Under the pieces are notes generated by a model. It worked only from the letters and a program-made list of their open reading frames with translations. It was not told where the DNA came from and ran no database searches. Both the position numbers and the translations under genes were made by a program. Source: Gigantopelta aegis (taxonomy: Eukaryota > Mollusca > Gastropoda > Neomphalida > Peltospiridae). From it: DNA of 64,000 nucleotides. This document shows positions 34,955 to 47,500 of the stretch, one piece after another. The stretch lies in contig NW_024532777.1 of the NCBI RefSeq assembly GCF_016097555.1, positions 61,559 through 125,558 of the forward strand, read 5' to 3'. Numbering within the stretch: position 1 is the stretch's first letter; every line of letters starts with the position of its first letter.

Positions 34955-36503
34955 ATGACCTACAAACAATCTCTATATCAAAAGACAACTTTTAATATTG
35001 TAATAACTGGGAGTGGTAACTCCCATCACATAATTACTCTTGTCCTAGAATAAAATCAGTCTTCAATTCTGCACATAAAATAATGGAGCTATTGCAGTAA
35101 ACAGTAATTAGCTAAACTAATACAACAGTACTTTTTCTTTCACTGCCACAAGTTCTAGAGTCCCAAGAGTATTTCAGCAAAACTCTCCATTGAATTTGTC
35201 ATCATTTTCATAATTTAATAATATAAACAAAGATATATAAAAAACATGATAATTCAATAGAAATGAGTTGATTCTTTAAGTAGTGTATGAAAATCTGCTT
35301 CAAATGGTGCTCACTTCACACTACAAGGTAGTAAAGCTTGTAAGAATTTTTGAACAGATTACTTGAAAATTGAAATGTATACACATGAAGACAATTATAG
35401 GAAAGACACTAAGTGTTTTTTCCTAAGTATTTATATCAGTTAGATCACCAATCTGTCATTCACTTATTGGAATCTAAATAATTTAGGACATAGGGTGTAG
35501 AAACAAGAGATTTAACTAAAATATATATACTCCAGATGTAAGCTGTCTAGTTCATAGCCTCATAATCAGGTATTTGAAAAAGGAAAAGAATACCAAGATA
35601 CGAGGCTATCAAGTTCAAAGAAACCATCTATTATAATATTAATAATTATGGTATAAATTATAAGGAGAGGGTTAAAATTGATACCACCTGCTAGCGCAAA
35701 CTGAGCCTTTCTTTGTTACTATAATAGAAAATATATGTAATGATTATCAATTAATATAAGTCTGTTGTGACTATTTTACTGTAATAACTGTAGTAAATTT
35801 GATGTCATGATCTATATTATAAGTATTATGTCTCAATTAGTGGATCTAAGAAGGTTTGTCTAAATATTTACAAAATGTCTTGAACCACAAATACAATATA
35901 CCAGTCTTAAATTTATACATTTATAATATAACAAGTAATTAAAGTTTTCCAAGAAAGTTAATAGAATAAAATATTGTAGCATTTAAACACACTAAACACT
36001 ACCTATCAGAATATATTAGTAGATAACACACTACAATAGGATCAGTCATTGTAGTAATTAAACATACTATAACACTACCTATCAAACTGTATTATTAAAT
36101 ACTTTGTCCAAAGGTGATCATAATCTTTCATAGTGTCTTTCTATAATAATAACTAACTAAACCACTGACACTATTGCTGCTGTCTCTTCATTCATGACAC
36201 ACCTCCTTTTCCCTATTTAAAAAAGACTGCAAGCAAGTAAAAAAATAAGCTTTAGATGTAGTATTTAGATGGCTTATAGAAAAAAAAACATGAAAATAAG
36301 ACAATAATCGCATCATTTCTACATGATAATACAAACACTACTCAAAGGGACTAAAAAAAACAATTGCATAAAAAATATGTTAACATAGAAGATACACAAC
36401 ATATTATGATAATAATAGGAATAAGGTAGTCCTCTTGATCTTCTTCCTTATTGTCATATTTATTTATGTACTAGTAGGATTTGAGATGTACGGAGTTAAT
36501 AAA
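34955..36503. other. Intergenic block between units D and E, with conserved hairpin at 35009-35024
   Basis: Copy of the block at 986-2435. Hairpin GGGAGT-ggta-ACTCCC: the only change against the other copies is in the loop, so the stem is kept. Contains one dispersed atattagtagataacacacta segment near 36010. No gene seen. Confidence 0.55.
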
Positions 36504-39500
36504 TTAAATAAGGACTTGAAACTTGGCATTCTTTTTTCTTTGTTGTTTCTTGTTAGTTTTATTTCTCTCAATTCACTAGTTATTGGTGAAGATGTAGGGT
36601 GTGGTCATTGTTTCACTAGATGTTTGTGATGATGACTTTTATAGTCTGTTCTATGATTGCTTTGTGTCCTCTAAGTGTGATGCTATTTGACCCTCATATT
36701 TAATTAATAGTTTCAATAATGGCTTCATCTTTATTATCATTAGCTACATCTAATGGGTGTTTCATTCATAGCAGCAATAATATTAGGATTAGCACCATTT
36801 TCTAAGAGCATCTCTACTATTGAAGTGGGTTGTCCACCAGTTAGCTGCAAGGAACAAAGGAGTTAACTATAATGATTTTCTTGTTTATTGACGTCAGCTC
36901 CAGTTTTGTATGAAGAGCATCCCACTATATCAACATGTCCACATGATGAGCTACCATAAGTGGAGTAACGATCACGTACCAGTGGAGTATCTGGATTATC
37001 TATTGTCTTCATTATGACTGTAGCTAAATCTCCTTTAACACATGAGTCTAGTAGTTCTCTCTGATCATTAGTGAGATGTGGAAGTTTGTTTGAGAGGAAG
37101 GTAATGAGAGTAGGGTGACCACCATAACATAATAGTACTACTGTTTTTTCAATCTCATCAGTAGTCAGTTCACTTTTGTCTAAGAGCACTTTAACAATGT
37201 CTCTCTGTTACCTGTAAGAGCTGCTAAAAGAAGTGCTGTTATTTCAATTCTTTAATACACATTACTATATGAGGATTTGCTTTTGATTGTAGCAAGTATT
37301 CAACTACTTCAGAATGCTTATTCTCAATAGCTACAATTAGGGCAGTCTCTCCTTTTTTGCTCTGAATGTTAATGGTCTGCATGCTCTATGAGTAGTAGTT
37401 TAATAACCTCTGTATGACCATTTAGACTAGCTAACATTAGAGCAGTCCATCCATCTTCCTTCTGATATTTAACACTTGCATTCTCTTTTGAGTAGTAGTT
37501 CAACGATCTGTGTTATGACCAATAAGACTAGCTAGCATTAGGACATCAATCCATCTACATTCTGAATATTAACATCTGCATTCTCTTTGAGTAGTAATTC
37601 AACAACCTGTGTATGACATTTAGACTAGCTACCATTAGGGCAGTCAATCCTTCTACATTCTGAATATTAACATCGCATTCTCTTTGAGTAATAGTTCAAC
37701 AACCTGTGTATGACCATTGTGACTAGCTGCCATTAGGCAGTCAATCCTTCTACATTCTGAATATTAACATCTGCATTCTCTTTTGAGTAGTAGTTCAACA
37801 ACCTGTGTATGACGACATGGTTAGACTAGCTACCATAGGGCAGTCAATCCTTCTACATTCTGATATTATTAACATCTGCATTCTCTTTGAGTAGTAGTTC
37901 AACAACCTGTGTATGACCATTTAGATTAGCTGCCATTAGGGCAGTCAATCCTTCTACATTCTGAATATTAACATCTGCATTCTCTTTGAGTAGTAATTTC
38001 AACAACCTGTGTATGACCATTTAGACTAGCTGCCATTAGGGGCAGTCACTCTACGTTCATTCTGAATATTTAACATCTGCATTCTCTTTGAGTAGTAGTT
38101 CAAAACCTTGTGATGACCATTTAGACTAGCTACCATTAGGGCAGTCACTCTATGTTCATTCTGAATATTAACATCTGCAATTCTCTTTGAGTAGTAGTTT
38201 GACAATCTTTTGTATGACCATGTTGACTAGCTACCATTAGAGCGTCACTCTATGTTCATTCTGAATATTAACATCGCATTCTCTTTGAGTAGTAGTTTTG
38301 ACAATCTTTGTATGACCATGTTGACTAGCTCACCATTAGGGGCAGTCAATCTATATTTCATTCTGAATATTAAACATCTGCATTCTCTTTGAGTAGAAAT
38401 TTAACAACCTCAGTATTGCCTATTTTGCAGCTCCAATAATAGGGATGGTCAATCTACTACTGAGTTGTAACTGTTGCTTCTCCTCCTTTTCTTTTTTGTT
38501 TATATTTAAAACATTAAACTGTTCTAATAATTACAGATATCTTCTCTTCCTTCTTCTTCTTACTTTATCACAATAGTCTGGTCATTAATAAAGACATTAG
38601 GTTGGCACCAGCTTTAGTAGTGTTGTTCTATAACTTGAAGTGACTTGTGTCCCGTTATAGGGCATATACTAGGTGGACTGTACCCATCATTGTCTGTACT
38701 GTTTGAACATTAGCTCCACCTAGTAGGAGGACTTGTACTGTCTCTGTATGTCCACAAGATGAGGCTATCATAAGAGGAGTAATATCATTGACTAGTGTAC
38801 AGTTGATATCAACAGTAGAGTCAAAAATATGACTTGCTGTAGAGATGTGATCTCCTTCAGCACATGATATGAAAAGTTGGATTTTTCTTGTGTAAAATAG
38901 TCTAGTAAGGCATTAATAAAGTAATAATAAGTTGAGAGTGTCCATATTGACATGCTGTATGTAGAGATGTTACTACTAATAAACTTGATATCTTATTCTC
39001 TACATCCACCTCCTAATTGGAGAGGAACTCCACAGCTTCATTATGATCCAGCTTTTGCTGCTTCTAGAAGAGTGACTCAAAAGTGAAGTTCATTCTTCTC
39101 GTCGTCTTTGAGGATGAGTTCACCATTAATTGTTAGACCAAAGATACCAATAGAGCATAAACTGTAACCTGCCTTGAGCATGAGCTATGGGCTATCAGCT
39201 TTTGACTTAAGGACAATGTATTTGATGATAACTGAGCCTGTATCAATCTCTATATACTTAAGGATTGATTGCTTTGATTTGTGAGGTAGTAAATGTCCTC
39301 TATTAGTAGATAAAGTCCTCCAATAGTAGCATCATTCCATGGATTGATGTAACAGATTTTGAATTGTAGGCATATTTGATAAATTTACCTAGTTGTGGAG
39401 AAATAGATCTTCTTAGTTTAGTTTTGAGTTTCTTTTACTGTAGACGAGCAACGAAGTGGTCTCAGCTTTGACCGCATATGTTCCTTAAGTTTTGCTGACA

Positions 39501-40260
39501 AGGTTTTTTTCTGGGGTCTTCTCCAAAGCACTCATCATTCAGAAACTGTTCCAAAACAAGATCATATCTACAATTAGTGTTCATTCACAGTCTATAAAGT
39601 CAAAATATTGATGTAGTTTTCTTGAAAACCTCCATCTAAATCATCAATGTCTTTTTAGTTCTCCAACCCATTTCTATTCGATGTTCAATCCATCTAATAA
39701 AGTCCACTAGTACTAGTTGTTGATGTTGTAGTTTATGATCAAGAGATATGGGATCGAAGCTTCCGCTACCATTAATCGCTGAAATTTCTGTCTAGACTTT
39801 GTTTAGAGTAGTGTGAATTTGTTTTTTCATCTTCGTCTCTTTCTGTCATTACCATGTTTTAACAAGTTCTTGAGGACCTACATAAAATTATAAATAGATA
39901 AGTTATTATAACCATTATAAATACCATGGATGTAGTTTGAGCTGTTAATGAAGTTGTGTTAAGATGTTCTGTACATCTAAAGCTAGAAGTGGTGTTCTTC
40001 TGATGATTTTCTAGTGCAGACAGTACATCTTTGCCACATGCCTCAGGATGAGATACTGAGCCATTTTGTAAAAAGAGCAGCTTTTTGTTGGTCATTTTTC
40101 TTTTTTGGTTGTTCACGTTCTATTTCTTGGATATGTTCAGTTGTAGGGGTCTTAATCCCACGTAAGAAAGTACCAAACTTGTTTTTGCCAATTAACTAGA
40201 GGATCTAGTAATTTTATTAACTGGTCATACTGTGGTCTACTACCAGACAGAACAACTGAT
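36504..40260 (-). CDS. Unit E gene: alternative Death-like exon plus type I preANK-ankyrin exon; no 2A leader seen
   Basis: Two exons supported: a Death-like exon at 39925-40260 and the large exon 4 at 36504-39877. Exon 4 opens after acceptor TTATGTAG with GPQELVK and continues type I (DDLDGGFQENYINILT-region, NLSNMPTIQNLLHQSMD-region, SLAHAQGRLQFMLYWYLWS-region in broken frames), the N-cap, about 11 variable repeats (37300-38405), C-cap and tail. The Death and helical exons of other units and the 2A leader are absent between 40261 and the plus-strand gene at 40833. Many indels. The 5' end is undefined. Confidence 0.6.
37300..38405 (-). repeat. Unit E variable ankyrin array, about 11 repeats
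   Basis: Near-uniform 99-bp repeats with the linker NIQNVEGLTALM (minus of agtcaatccttctacattctg) and NIQNEHRVTALM. These linkers occur in no other array, so this array was homogenised separately from those of B and F. Confidence 0.75.
39925..40260 (-). CDS. Unit E alternative N-terminal exon: divergent Death-like domain
   Basis: Possible acceptor GTCAGCAG above 40260, donor CCATG/GTATTT at 39925. Conceptual translation: SVSRSVVLSGSRPQYDQLIK, LLDPLVNWQK, FGTFLRGIKTPTTEHIQEIE, then DQQKAALFTKWLSISS and EACGKDVLSALENHQ. The pattern (LL......W...G.FL.GI....I..IE......KAAL..KWL......W/C..V..ALE) is that of a Death domain of a different branch from the WW-type exon of the other units. Frame breaks lie near 40190 and 40045. 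An apparent transmembrane run at 39859-39920 is most likely intron. Confidence 0.55.
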
Positions 40261-40832
40261 CTGCTGACACTTATTAACAACTAAAGTACTTTATATTGTA
40301 GACAACTGACAGCAACTAACTGCCAAGGTGTAGCAACTGGTACCCTTTTATATTTTTATTGGTTGGCTATGGAATGCAGTGTTTGTCACAACAGCTAATA
40401 ACCTTATTTTTCTTTATAAGGCAATAATTGTCATGAAATATTTTAGACTGACACGTTGTACAGTGGTTTTGGCTAATAACTATGAGAGCATTGAATATTA
40501 TTAATATTATCATGGTGAGGAGTGTCAATATCATTCTAGTATGACTCAGTTAGTGGATGGAAAGGTCATAATTTGACACCAATATGTACACAAAATGGCT
40601 CAGGCTCATGAATATTGTGTTTTATAAATAATAAATACATAATGATAATCAGTTATTAGTGATTGGATAGAACTCATTCCTAACTATATATTACAATCCT
40701 ATGGGGCACCATTTGTTCATATAATTTCATAGTTCATAACAAATAGACAGGGATGATATAAAACCATTTATATACAAGAATAGTAGCTATATTATCTTCA
40801 CTATGATGTTATAGTAGTGATCTTTTATTTAG
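40261..40832. other. 5' region of unit E and of coiled-coil gene copy 2
   Basis: AT-rich and non-coding. The part from about 40780 (atagtagctatattatcttcactatgatgttatagtagtgat) matches 17812-17870 upstream of copy 1, so it moved with the plus-strand gene. The part nearer unit E differs from the flanks of B and G. No promoter element can be named. Confidence 0.45.
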
Positions 40833-41335
40833 ACCAGTAAATACAGTACGTGTGAGAGAGAAAGTTGATTGAAGATCAACTTCAACTATCAAACACTTAA
40901 AAGAGTAAGTACAATTAATCCCTCCATTAATACATTAATACATTTATCTGTCCATCCACGTTCCATTCATCATTTATTCCATCTATTGATAGGAAGTATC
41001 AGCAATTAAAAGCTGGCTCTCATCAAACCAGTCTGACTGGTTAAACAAACTTGATGTACTACATAATGATTTAGAGCAGGAACAATCATGTAGACAAGAT
41101 CTTAATGAACAACTTGATATTATTACTGAACAAAAATGATATGTGAACGTCAACAAATATATGAGAGTAAAGAAAATGAAAAGAAATGGAAAGAAAATAT
41201 AGGTATCACCTTATGTCTGTCTGTCTGTATGTATGCATGTATGTATGTCTGTCTGTCTGTCTGTATTATGTATGTCTGTCTGTCTGTATGTATTATGTCT
41301 GTATGTTCGTTCTGTATGTATGTTATGTGGTGTGT

Positions 41336-41375
<40 letters not shown>

Positions 41376-41930
41376 TGTGTGTTGGGGTGTGTGTGTGGGG
41401 GGTATCTCTTCATCTTTCTCTCTCTGTCTAGTAAAATTAAGTGACAATGGGAGGAGAGGGGGGATTAATAGCTATCTAGGAACATGTACATCAGTTACAA
41501 GAGAAAGCTAAACAACGTGAACAAGATTTGATAAAAGAGAGAGATCAAGCTATTTTAGAATCAAATTATGTTGAACTATATTGATCATTTTAATCTATCA
41601 TCATCTGTCCATCATCATGTATTTATTCATCCAAAAAAAAAAAAAAAAATCCATGTTATCCATCCATACAATCTCTTGAGCAGTTACAACAAGTCAAGAT
41701 ATCTTTTAAATAATCACTTTAATAAATCACAGCAAGTTGATAGAAGAGAGAGTTAGGCCAGGCACTAAGAGACAAGACATTGAAATATTAGAAGCTCATA
41801 GAAAAGTGGCAATAGTTGAAGAAGAAATGAGACAAGTATTAACAGAGACTGCTAAGAAAAGGAAAGCTATGGAGGCCAAGTTTCAACGACTATCAAAAAC
41901 ATTTCATGATTTCAGAAAGAATTGACCTAA
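40833..41930 (+). CDS. Coiled-coil protein gene, copy 2
   Basis: Exons near 40833-40904, 40993-41202, 41432-41565 and 41668-41930, homologous to copy 1. Cleanest stretch is the last exon: DIEILEAHRKVAIVEEEMRQ, VLTETAKKRKAMEAKFQRLS, TFHDFRKN (paralogue HDLQKELT), stop. The acceptor of exon 4 seems lost: ccatccatacaatc here against ccactagacaatc in copies 1 and 3, preceded by an (A)15 run. Heptad-rich throughout; function unknown. Confidence 0.5.
41211..41400. repeat. TGTC/TGTA then (TG)n microsatellite in an intron
   Basis: About 190 bp of TGTC and TGTA tetramers followed by a long (TG)n tract with G-rich interruptions, inside intron 2 of coiled-coil copy 2. Low-complexity Cys/Val or His/Thr frames across it are artefacts. 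Confidence 0.9.
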
Positions 41931-42087
41931 TATATTGTACCATGATTTTCTTAATTATATGAAATAAGTTAATTAATATTGAAATTAAAAGTTAATTTCA
42001 GTTCCTGTCCTAAAATGATATTACAATAGGAGATAGCAGTTAGTTATTATTTTTGTTTATAATTCAATCATTCTCCTTTAGTATAAT

Positions 42088-43981
42088 TGGAATCACGTCC
42101 GTGAAGTGATTACAGCTGCTGAATGCAGGTGACCATGATATGATAAAATCTACATATCTCGGGCCGTATTGATTGCATTGATGAAGAGGGGTCTACCCCT
42201 TTGATGTATGCAGCAGCCAATGGCACACGAGAAGGTAACACGACTCCTCCTTCAAAATGGCGTCCTAGTCGACCAACCTAATCACTACAGATGACAGCAT
42301 TACTACAAGCCTTGTGTTACGGACATCATGAAGTGGTCTACACTCTACTACAAACATGGCGCTAATATTGACCCTTGGTAACAGCTGGGGGACCCACACC
42401 CCTAGTGGCTGCCTGCCAAGGTGGTTGTTTAACCGTCGTTCAAGACTTGTTAGATCGTGGTGCTGGTGTTCAATGTTGAGGACGAGTCACATCGATAACT
42501 CCATTAATGGCAGCTGCTCAGTGTGGTAGTGAGGCTATTGTTGATAAGCTCTTATCACGAGGATCTAATGTTAATGGTCATCTTATCACAACAGGTTGGA
42601 AGCTCTGATGTTAGCAGCATCAACAATCATGTCCCTGTTGTGAGGATGTTGACAAAGTTATCACTTATTATTTCAGTCTGTACAAAGTGACAAAAAAAAT
42701 GAATTTGGTAGAACGATTACAAAAAAGATGTGAAGATCAGAACAATCAACTTAGAAATTTAGAGGAACAAACTAACAATTAGAGAAAGCAAGATCACAAG
42801 TTTATAATGATATGGTATGTCAGTTTTATTTGAAGTACTTATAGCACCTCATCCACAAACCAAACACATTATATCAGATATTGTTATTTTCAGAGTGAGA
42901 AATTACGAGAGGTTGAAGTCAGAGCTGGTGCTGTGATCGTGAGGTTGCTCTTCAACATCAGGTGGTAAGAAATTACAACAACAACTTCAAGAACTACAAG
43001 AGTTGCTGGGCCACTAGAGAACCAAGAGCACCAGTAGATGTCATGTGACTGTCATGTGATGTGTGTACATGTGTCCGATTTTTAGCAAAGAATTGGACCC
43101 ATTGAAACCTCCCGCTAAGTCGAGATGTACGTGAGATAGTGGGAAGGAGATTGAAAGGGAGAAATGAGATTAGAAACAATAGTAGTACAATACAAAAAAA
43201 GGTACAATAAATCATTATTGAGGGTACTTCATTATTATAACTTGTTAAACAGATTAACATCAACAACGAAATCATATCATGATCTGAGGAAGAATTCCGA
43301 GCGCTGCTTTGAGAATTGAAGCAGCTCGTTATCCAACAAGTGAGTACACACAAGTATAGAGTATGGAAAATAATGACACACTCTCTCTCTCTCTCTCCGG
43401 GCTCTCCTCTCTCTCTGCAGTTAGAATCAAATTCATGACAAGTTAACTGATGATCCTCACTACATGTCAAGAAGAGCTAACAATATTAAGAGATAAAGAA
43501 AGTAAGAGCTACTAAATTATCAGTGAACTCTCTACATTAAGATATAGCAGCTGTGACACTTTATTTAGTCCTTTCATTTTAGGATTGTTTTAAAGAACAA
43601 AAAGAGTCGTATCACAGAATTAACAACAAATCAACAACAATACTATCACAATATAGAGAGAAGATAGGACAGTTAGACACGAGATGACTACAAGAAGTAA
43701 ACTAGAATCAAGAGTATCTATATTACAAGAATGTGGGGGGGGGTGATAACTAGTTAATACTGGACATGTTAGAATGCTGTCTAGGAACATCTTTGTCTAT
43801 TGGCTAAGTTTTAGCTCAAGAATCTCTTGTTAAGGGTCTCCGTGAAGAGAGAAAACTTTGGAGTCAAGAACTAGCTAGTCAAGGAGCTAGTTTAGCTCAA
43901 GATCGAGGTCAGAAATTGACGGAGGGTCTCAGATTGAGTCTTTTGACGAGAGAAGTGTCTGGGCTTCAGGATTTATATCAG
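42088..43981 (+). pseudogene. ANKS6-like ankyrin/coiled-coil gene, copy 2 (truncated, start disrupted)
   Basis: Homologous to 19343-21251. The start reads ATAATTGGAATCAC where copy 3 has ATAATGGATCAC, so an insertion removes the ATG as given. Readable ankyrins: STPLMYAAANG, NHYRWTALLQALCYGHHEVV, VTSITPLMAAAQCGSEAIVD. Coiled-coil exons follow: LRNLEEQTNN, EKLREVEVRA, LQQQLQELQELL, SLTREVSGLQDLYQ. It ends at the same donor ATATCAG/GTAAGT (43981/43982) as copy 1, with unit F's 3' flank beyond. Loss of 3' exons shared by both copies implies they descend from one truncated copy. Confidence 0.55.
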
Positions 43982-44562
43982 GTAAGTGAAATGTTATGTG
44001 TGATCAAACAACACTAAAATAATAGCAAATATATTAATAGATAACTGCGAGGACACTACCAATAGGATCGTCATTGTAGTAATTAGCAACACACAGTGGC
44101 AATACATATCAGAATATATTAATAGATAAACACACTACCAATAGGATCAGTCATTGTAGTGAATTAAACACACAGTGGCCTACATATCAAATATATTAAT
44201 AGATAACACACCTACCAATAGGATCAGATCATTGTAGTCAATTAAAAACAGTAAAAAATCAGGTTTAGATGTAGTATTTAGATAACTTTATAGAAAAAAA
44301 AAAAAATGAAAATAAAGACAACAAATAGTAACACCATCTCTACATAAAAAAATAAGGACTACTCAAAGGGGACCAAAAAAACAAGTACATAAAAAATGTT
44401 AACATAAAAGATACACAACAAATTATGATATAATAGGAACAAAGGTAGTCCTCTTGAGATTTTTCCTTGTTGTCTTGTTTTATTTTATCTTGTTTTACAC
44501 TGGTATCCCTAAATGGTACGAGTAAAAACGAGTAGGATTTAAGATGTGTGTTAGTAAATAAA
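43982..44562. repeat. Intergenic with about three tandem copies of an 80-85 bp repeat (44031-44246)
   Basis: The segment atattaatagataa...cactaccaataggatcagtcattgtagtaatta starts near 44031, 44116 and 44193. Single copies sit at the same relative place in the other intergenic blocks (21295, 28205, 36005, 53727). The remainder is the A-rich 3' flank of unit F. No gene. Confidence 0.65.
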
Positions 44563-47500
44563 CTAAATATATGACTTGAAATTTTGCATTTTTTTCCTCT
44601 TTATTTGTTTCTTATTAACTTCATTTCTCAATTCACTGGTTTGTTAGTGAAGATGTAGGTGTGGTCATTTCTCACTAGATATTTGTGATGATGACTTTAT
44701 AGTCTGTTCTGATGATTGCTTTGTGTCCTGTAATTGTGATTCTATTTGACCTCTATATTTAATTAATAGTTCAATAATGGTTTTCGTTCAATGCTCATTA
44801 ACTTCATCTAATGGAGCTTTTATTCATAGAAATAGTATTAGTGGATTAGCACCGTTTTTTCTAAGAGCATCTCTACTATTGTGGATTGTTCACCTAATAT
44901 TGCAAGGAACAAAGGAGTGAAACCCATAATAACTTTCTTGTTTATTAACATCAGCTCCAGCTTGTATAAGAAGCATCCCTATATCACATGTGGCCACATG
45001 ATGAAGCTACCACCCATAAGTGGAGTAACATCACATACCAGTGGAGTGTCTGGATTATCTATGTCTTCATTGAAACTGCAGCTAAATCTCCTTTAACACA
45101 TGATACTACTAGTTCTTTCTGATTCATTAGTGGGTGTGAGTTTTGCTTGAGAGAAAAGTATTAGACCAAGGTCACCACCATAACATAATAGTACTAATGC
45201 TTTTTCAATCTCATCAGTAGTTTGGTTCACTTTTGTCTATGATCACTTCAACAATGCCTCTGTTACCAGTAAGAGCTGCTATTATAAGTGCTGTCATTTC
45301 AATTCCTTTATACACACTACTATATGAGTATCGGCTTTTTGATTGTAGCAAGCATCAACTATTTCAAGAGTGCTCTTTCAAATACTAGTATTAGAGCAGT
45401 CCTCCATCTTCTTTCTGAATATTACATCTGCATTCTCTTTGAGTAGTAGTTCGCCAACCTGTGTATTAACCATTTTCACTAGCTAGTATTAGAGCAGTCC
45501 ATCCATCTTCTTTCTGAATATTACATCTGCATTCTCTTTGAGTAGTAGTTTCAACAACCTGTGTATTAACATTTTCACTAGCTAACATTAGAGGAGTCCA
45601 TCCATCTTCTTCTGAATATTAACATCTGCATCTCTTTGAGTAGTAGTTCAACAACCTGTGTATTACCATTTTCACTAGCTAGTATTAGAGCAGTCATTCC
45701 TTTTTGGCTCTAATATTACCATCTCATTCTGTTTGAGTAGTAGTTTGACAACTTTGTATGACCACATTTGACTAGCTAACATTAGAGGAGGTCCATCCAT
45801 CTTCTTTCTGAATATTAACATCTGCATTTCTCTTTGAGTAGTATTCGACAACCTTGTGTATTTACCATTTTCACGAGCTATATTAGAGCGGATCATTCCT
45901 TTTTGGCTCTGAATCTTAACATCTGCATTCTGTTTGAGTAGTAGTTCACAACCTGTGAATGACCATTGTGGACTAGCTCCCCATTAAGGCAGTCATTCCT
46001 TCTTTGCTCTGAATATTAACATCTGCATTCTCTTTGAGAAGTAATTCAACAATCTCTGTATACCATTGCCACTAGCTCCCATTAAGGCATTTCATTCCTT
46101 CTTTGCTCTGAATATTAACATCTACATTCTCTTTGCTAGTAGTAATTGCAACAATCTCTGTATGACCATTGCCACTAGCTCTCATTAAGGCAGTCATGGT
46201 CCTTCACTTTGCTCAGAATATGAACATCTGCACTTCTCTTTGTGGGGGGTAGTAATTCAACAATCTCTGTATACCATTACCACTAGCTCCCATTAAGGCA
46301 TTCATTTCCTTCTTTTCTCTGACTATTAACATGCTGCATTCTTTGAGTAATAGTTCAACAATCTGTGTATGTCCATTATGACTAGCTAGCATTAGGGCAG
46401 TCCATCGATCTTCTTTCTGAATATTAACATCGGGTCATTCTCTTTGAGTAGTAGTTCGACGCAAACCGGTGTGTTATATTACCATTTTTCACTAGCTAGT
46501 ATTAGAGCAGTCATTCCTTTTTGGCTCTGAATATTAACATCTACATTCTCTTTGAGTAGTAATTCAACAATCTCTGTATGACCATTGCCACTAGCTCTCA
46601 TTAAGGCAGTCATTCCTTCTTTGCTCAGAATATGAACATCTGCATTCGCTTGGAGTAGTAATTCAACAATCTCTGTATGACCATTACCACTAGCTCCCAT
46701 TAAGGCATTCATTACTTCTTTGCTCTGAATATTAACATCTGCATTCTCTTTGAGTAATAGTTCAACAATCTGTGTATGTCCATTATGACTAGCTAGCATT
46801 AGGGCAGTCCCATCGATCTTCCTTCTGATATTAACATCTGTCATTCTCTTTGATTAGTAATGTCCACAAGTTGTGTATGACCATTTCGACTAGTTGCATT
46901 AGAGCAGTCATTCCTTTTCACTCTGAATATTAACATCTGCATTCTCTTTGATTAGTAATTCCACAACTTGTGTATGACCATATCGGACTAGCTCGCATTA
47001 GGGCAGTCCTTCCTTCTTTATCCTGATCATTAACATCTGCATTCTCTTTGAGTAATAGTTTCAACAATCTCTGTATGACCATTTCGACTAGCTAGCATTG
47101 AGCCAGTCATTCCTTTTTTGTTCTGAATATTAACATCTGCATTCTCTTTGATTAGTAATTCAACAATCTCTGGATGACCATTTGCCACTAGCTCCCATTA
47201 GGCAGTCATTCCTTCTTTGCTCTGATTATTAACATTTGCATTTCTTTGAGTAGTAATTCAACAATCTCTGTATAACCATTACCACTAGCTCCCATTAAGG
47301 CATTGATTCCTTTTTCGCTCTGAATATTAACATCTTGCATTTCTCTTTCAATAGCACTTCAATTACCTGTGTATGTCCATTATGACTAGCTGCATTAGGG
47401 CAGTCCATCGATCTTCCTTCTGAATATTAACATCTGCATTCTCTTTGAGTAGTAGTGTTGACATCTGTGTATGACCATTTCGACTAGCTAGCATTAGGGC

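Noticed and set aside
39859-39924. Transmembrane segment MVFIMVIITYLFIIL in unit E
   Set aside because: It lies downstream of a good donor (CCATG/GTATTT) and upstream of the exon 4 acceptor, so it is most likely intron.
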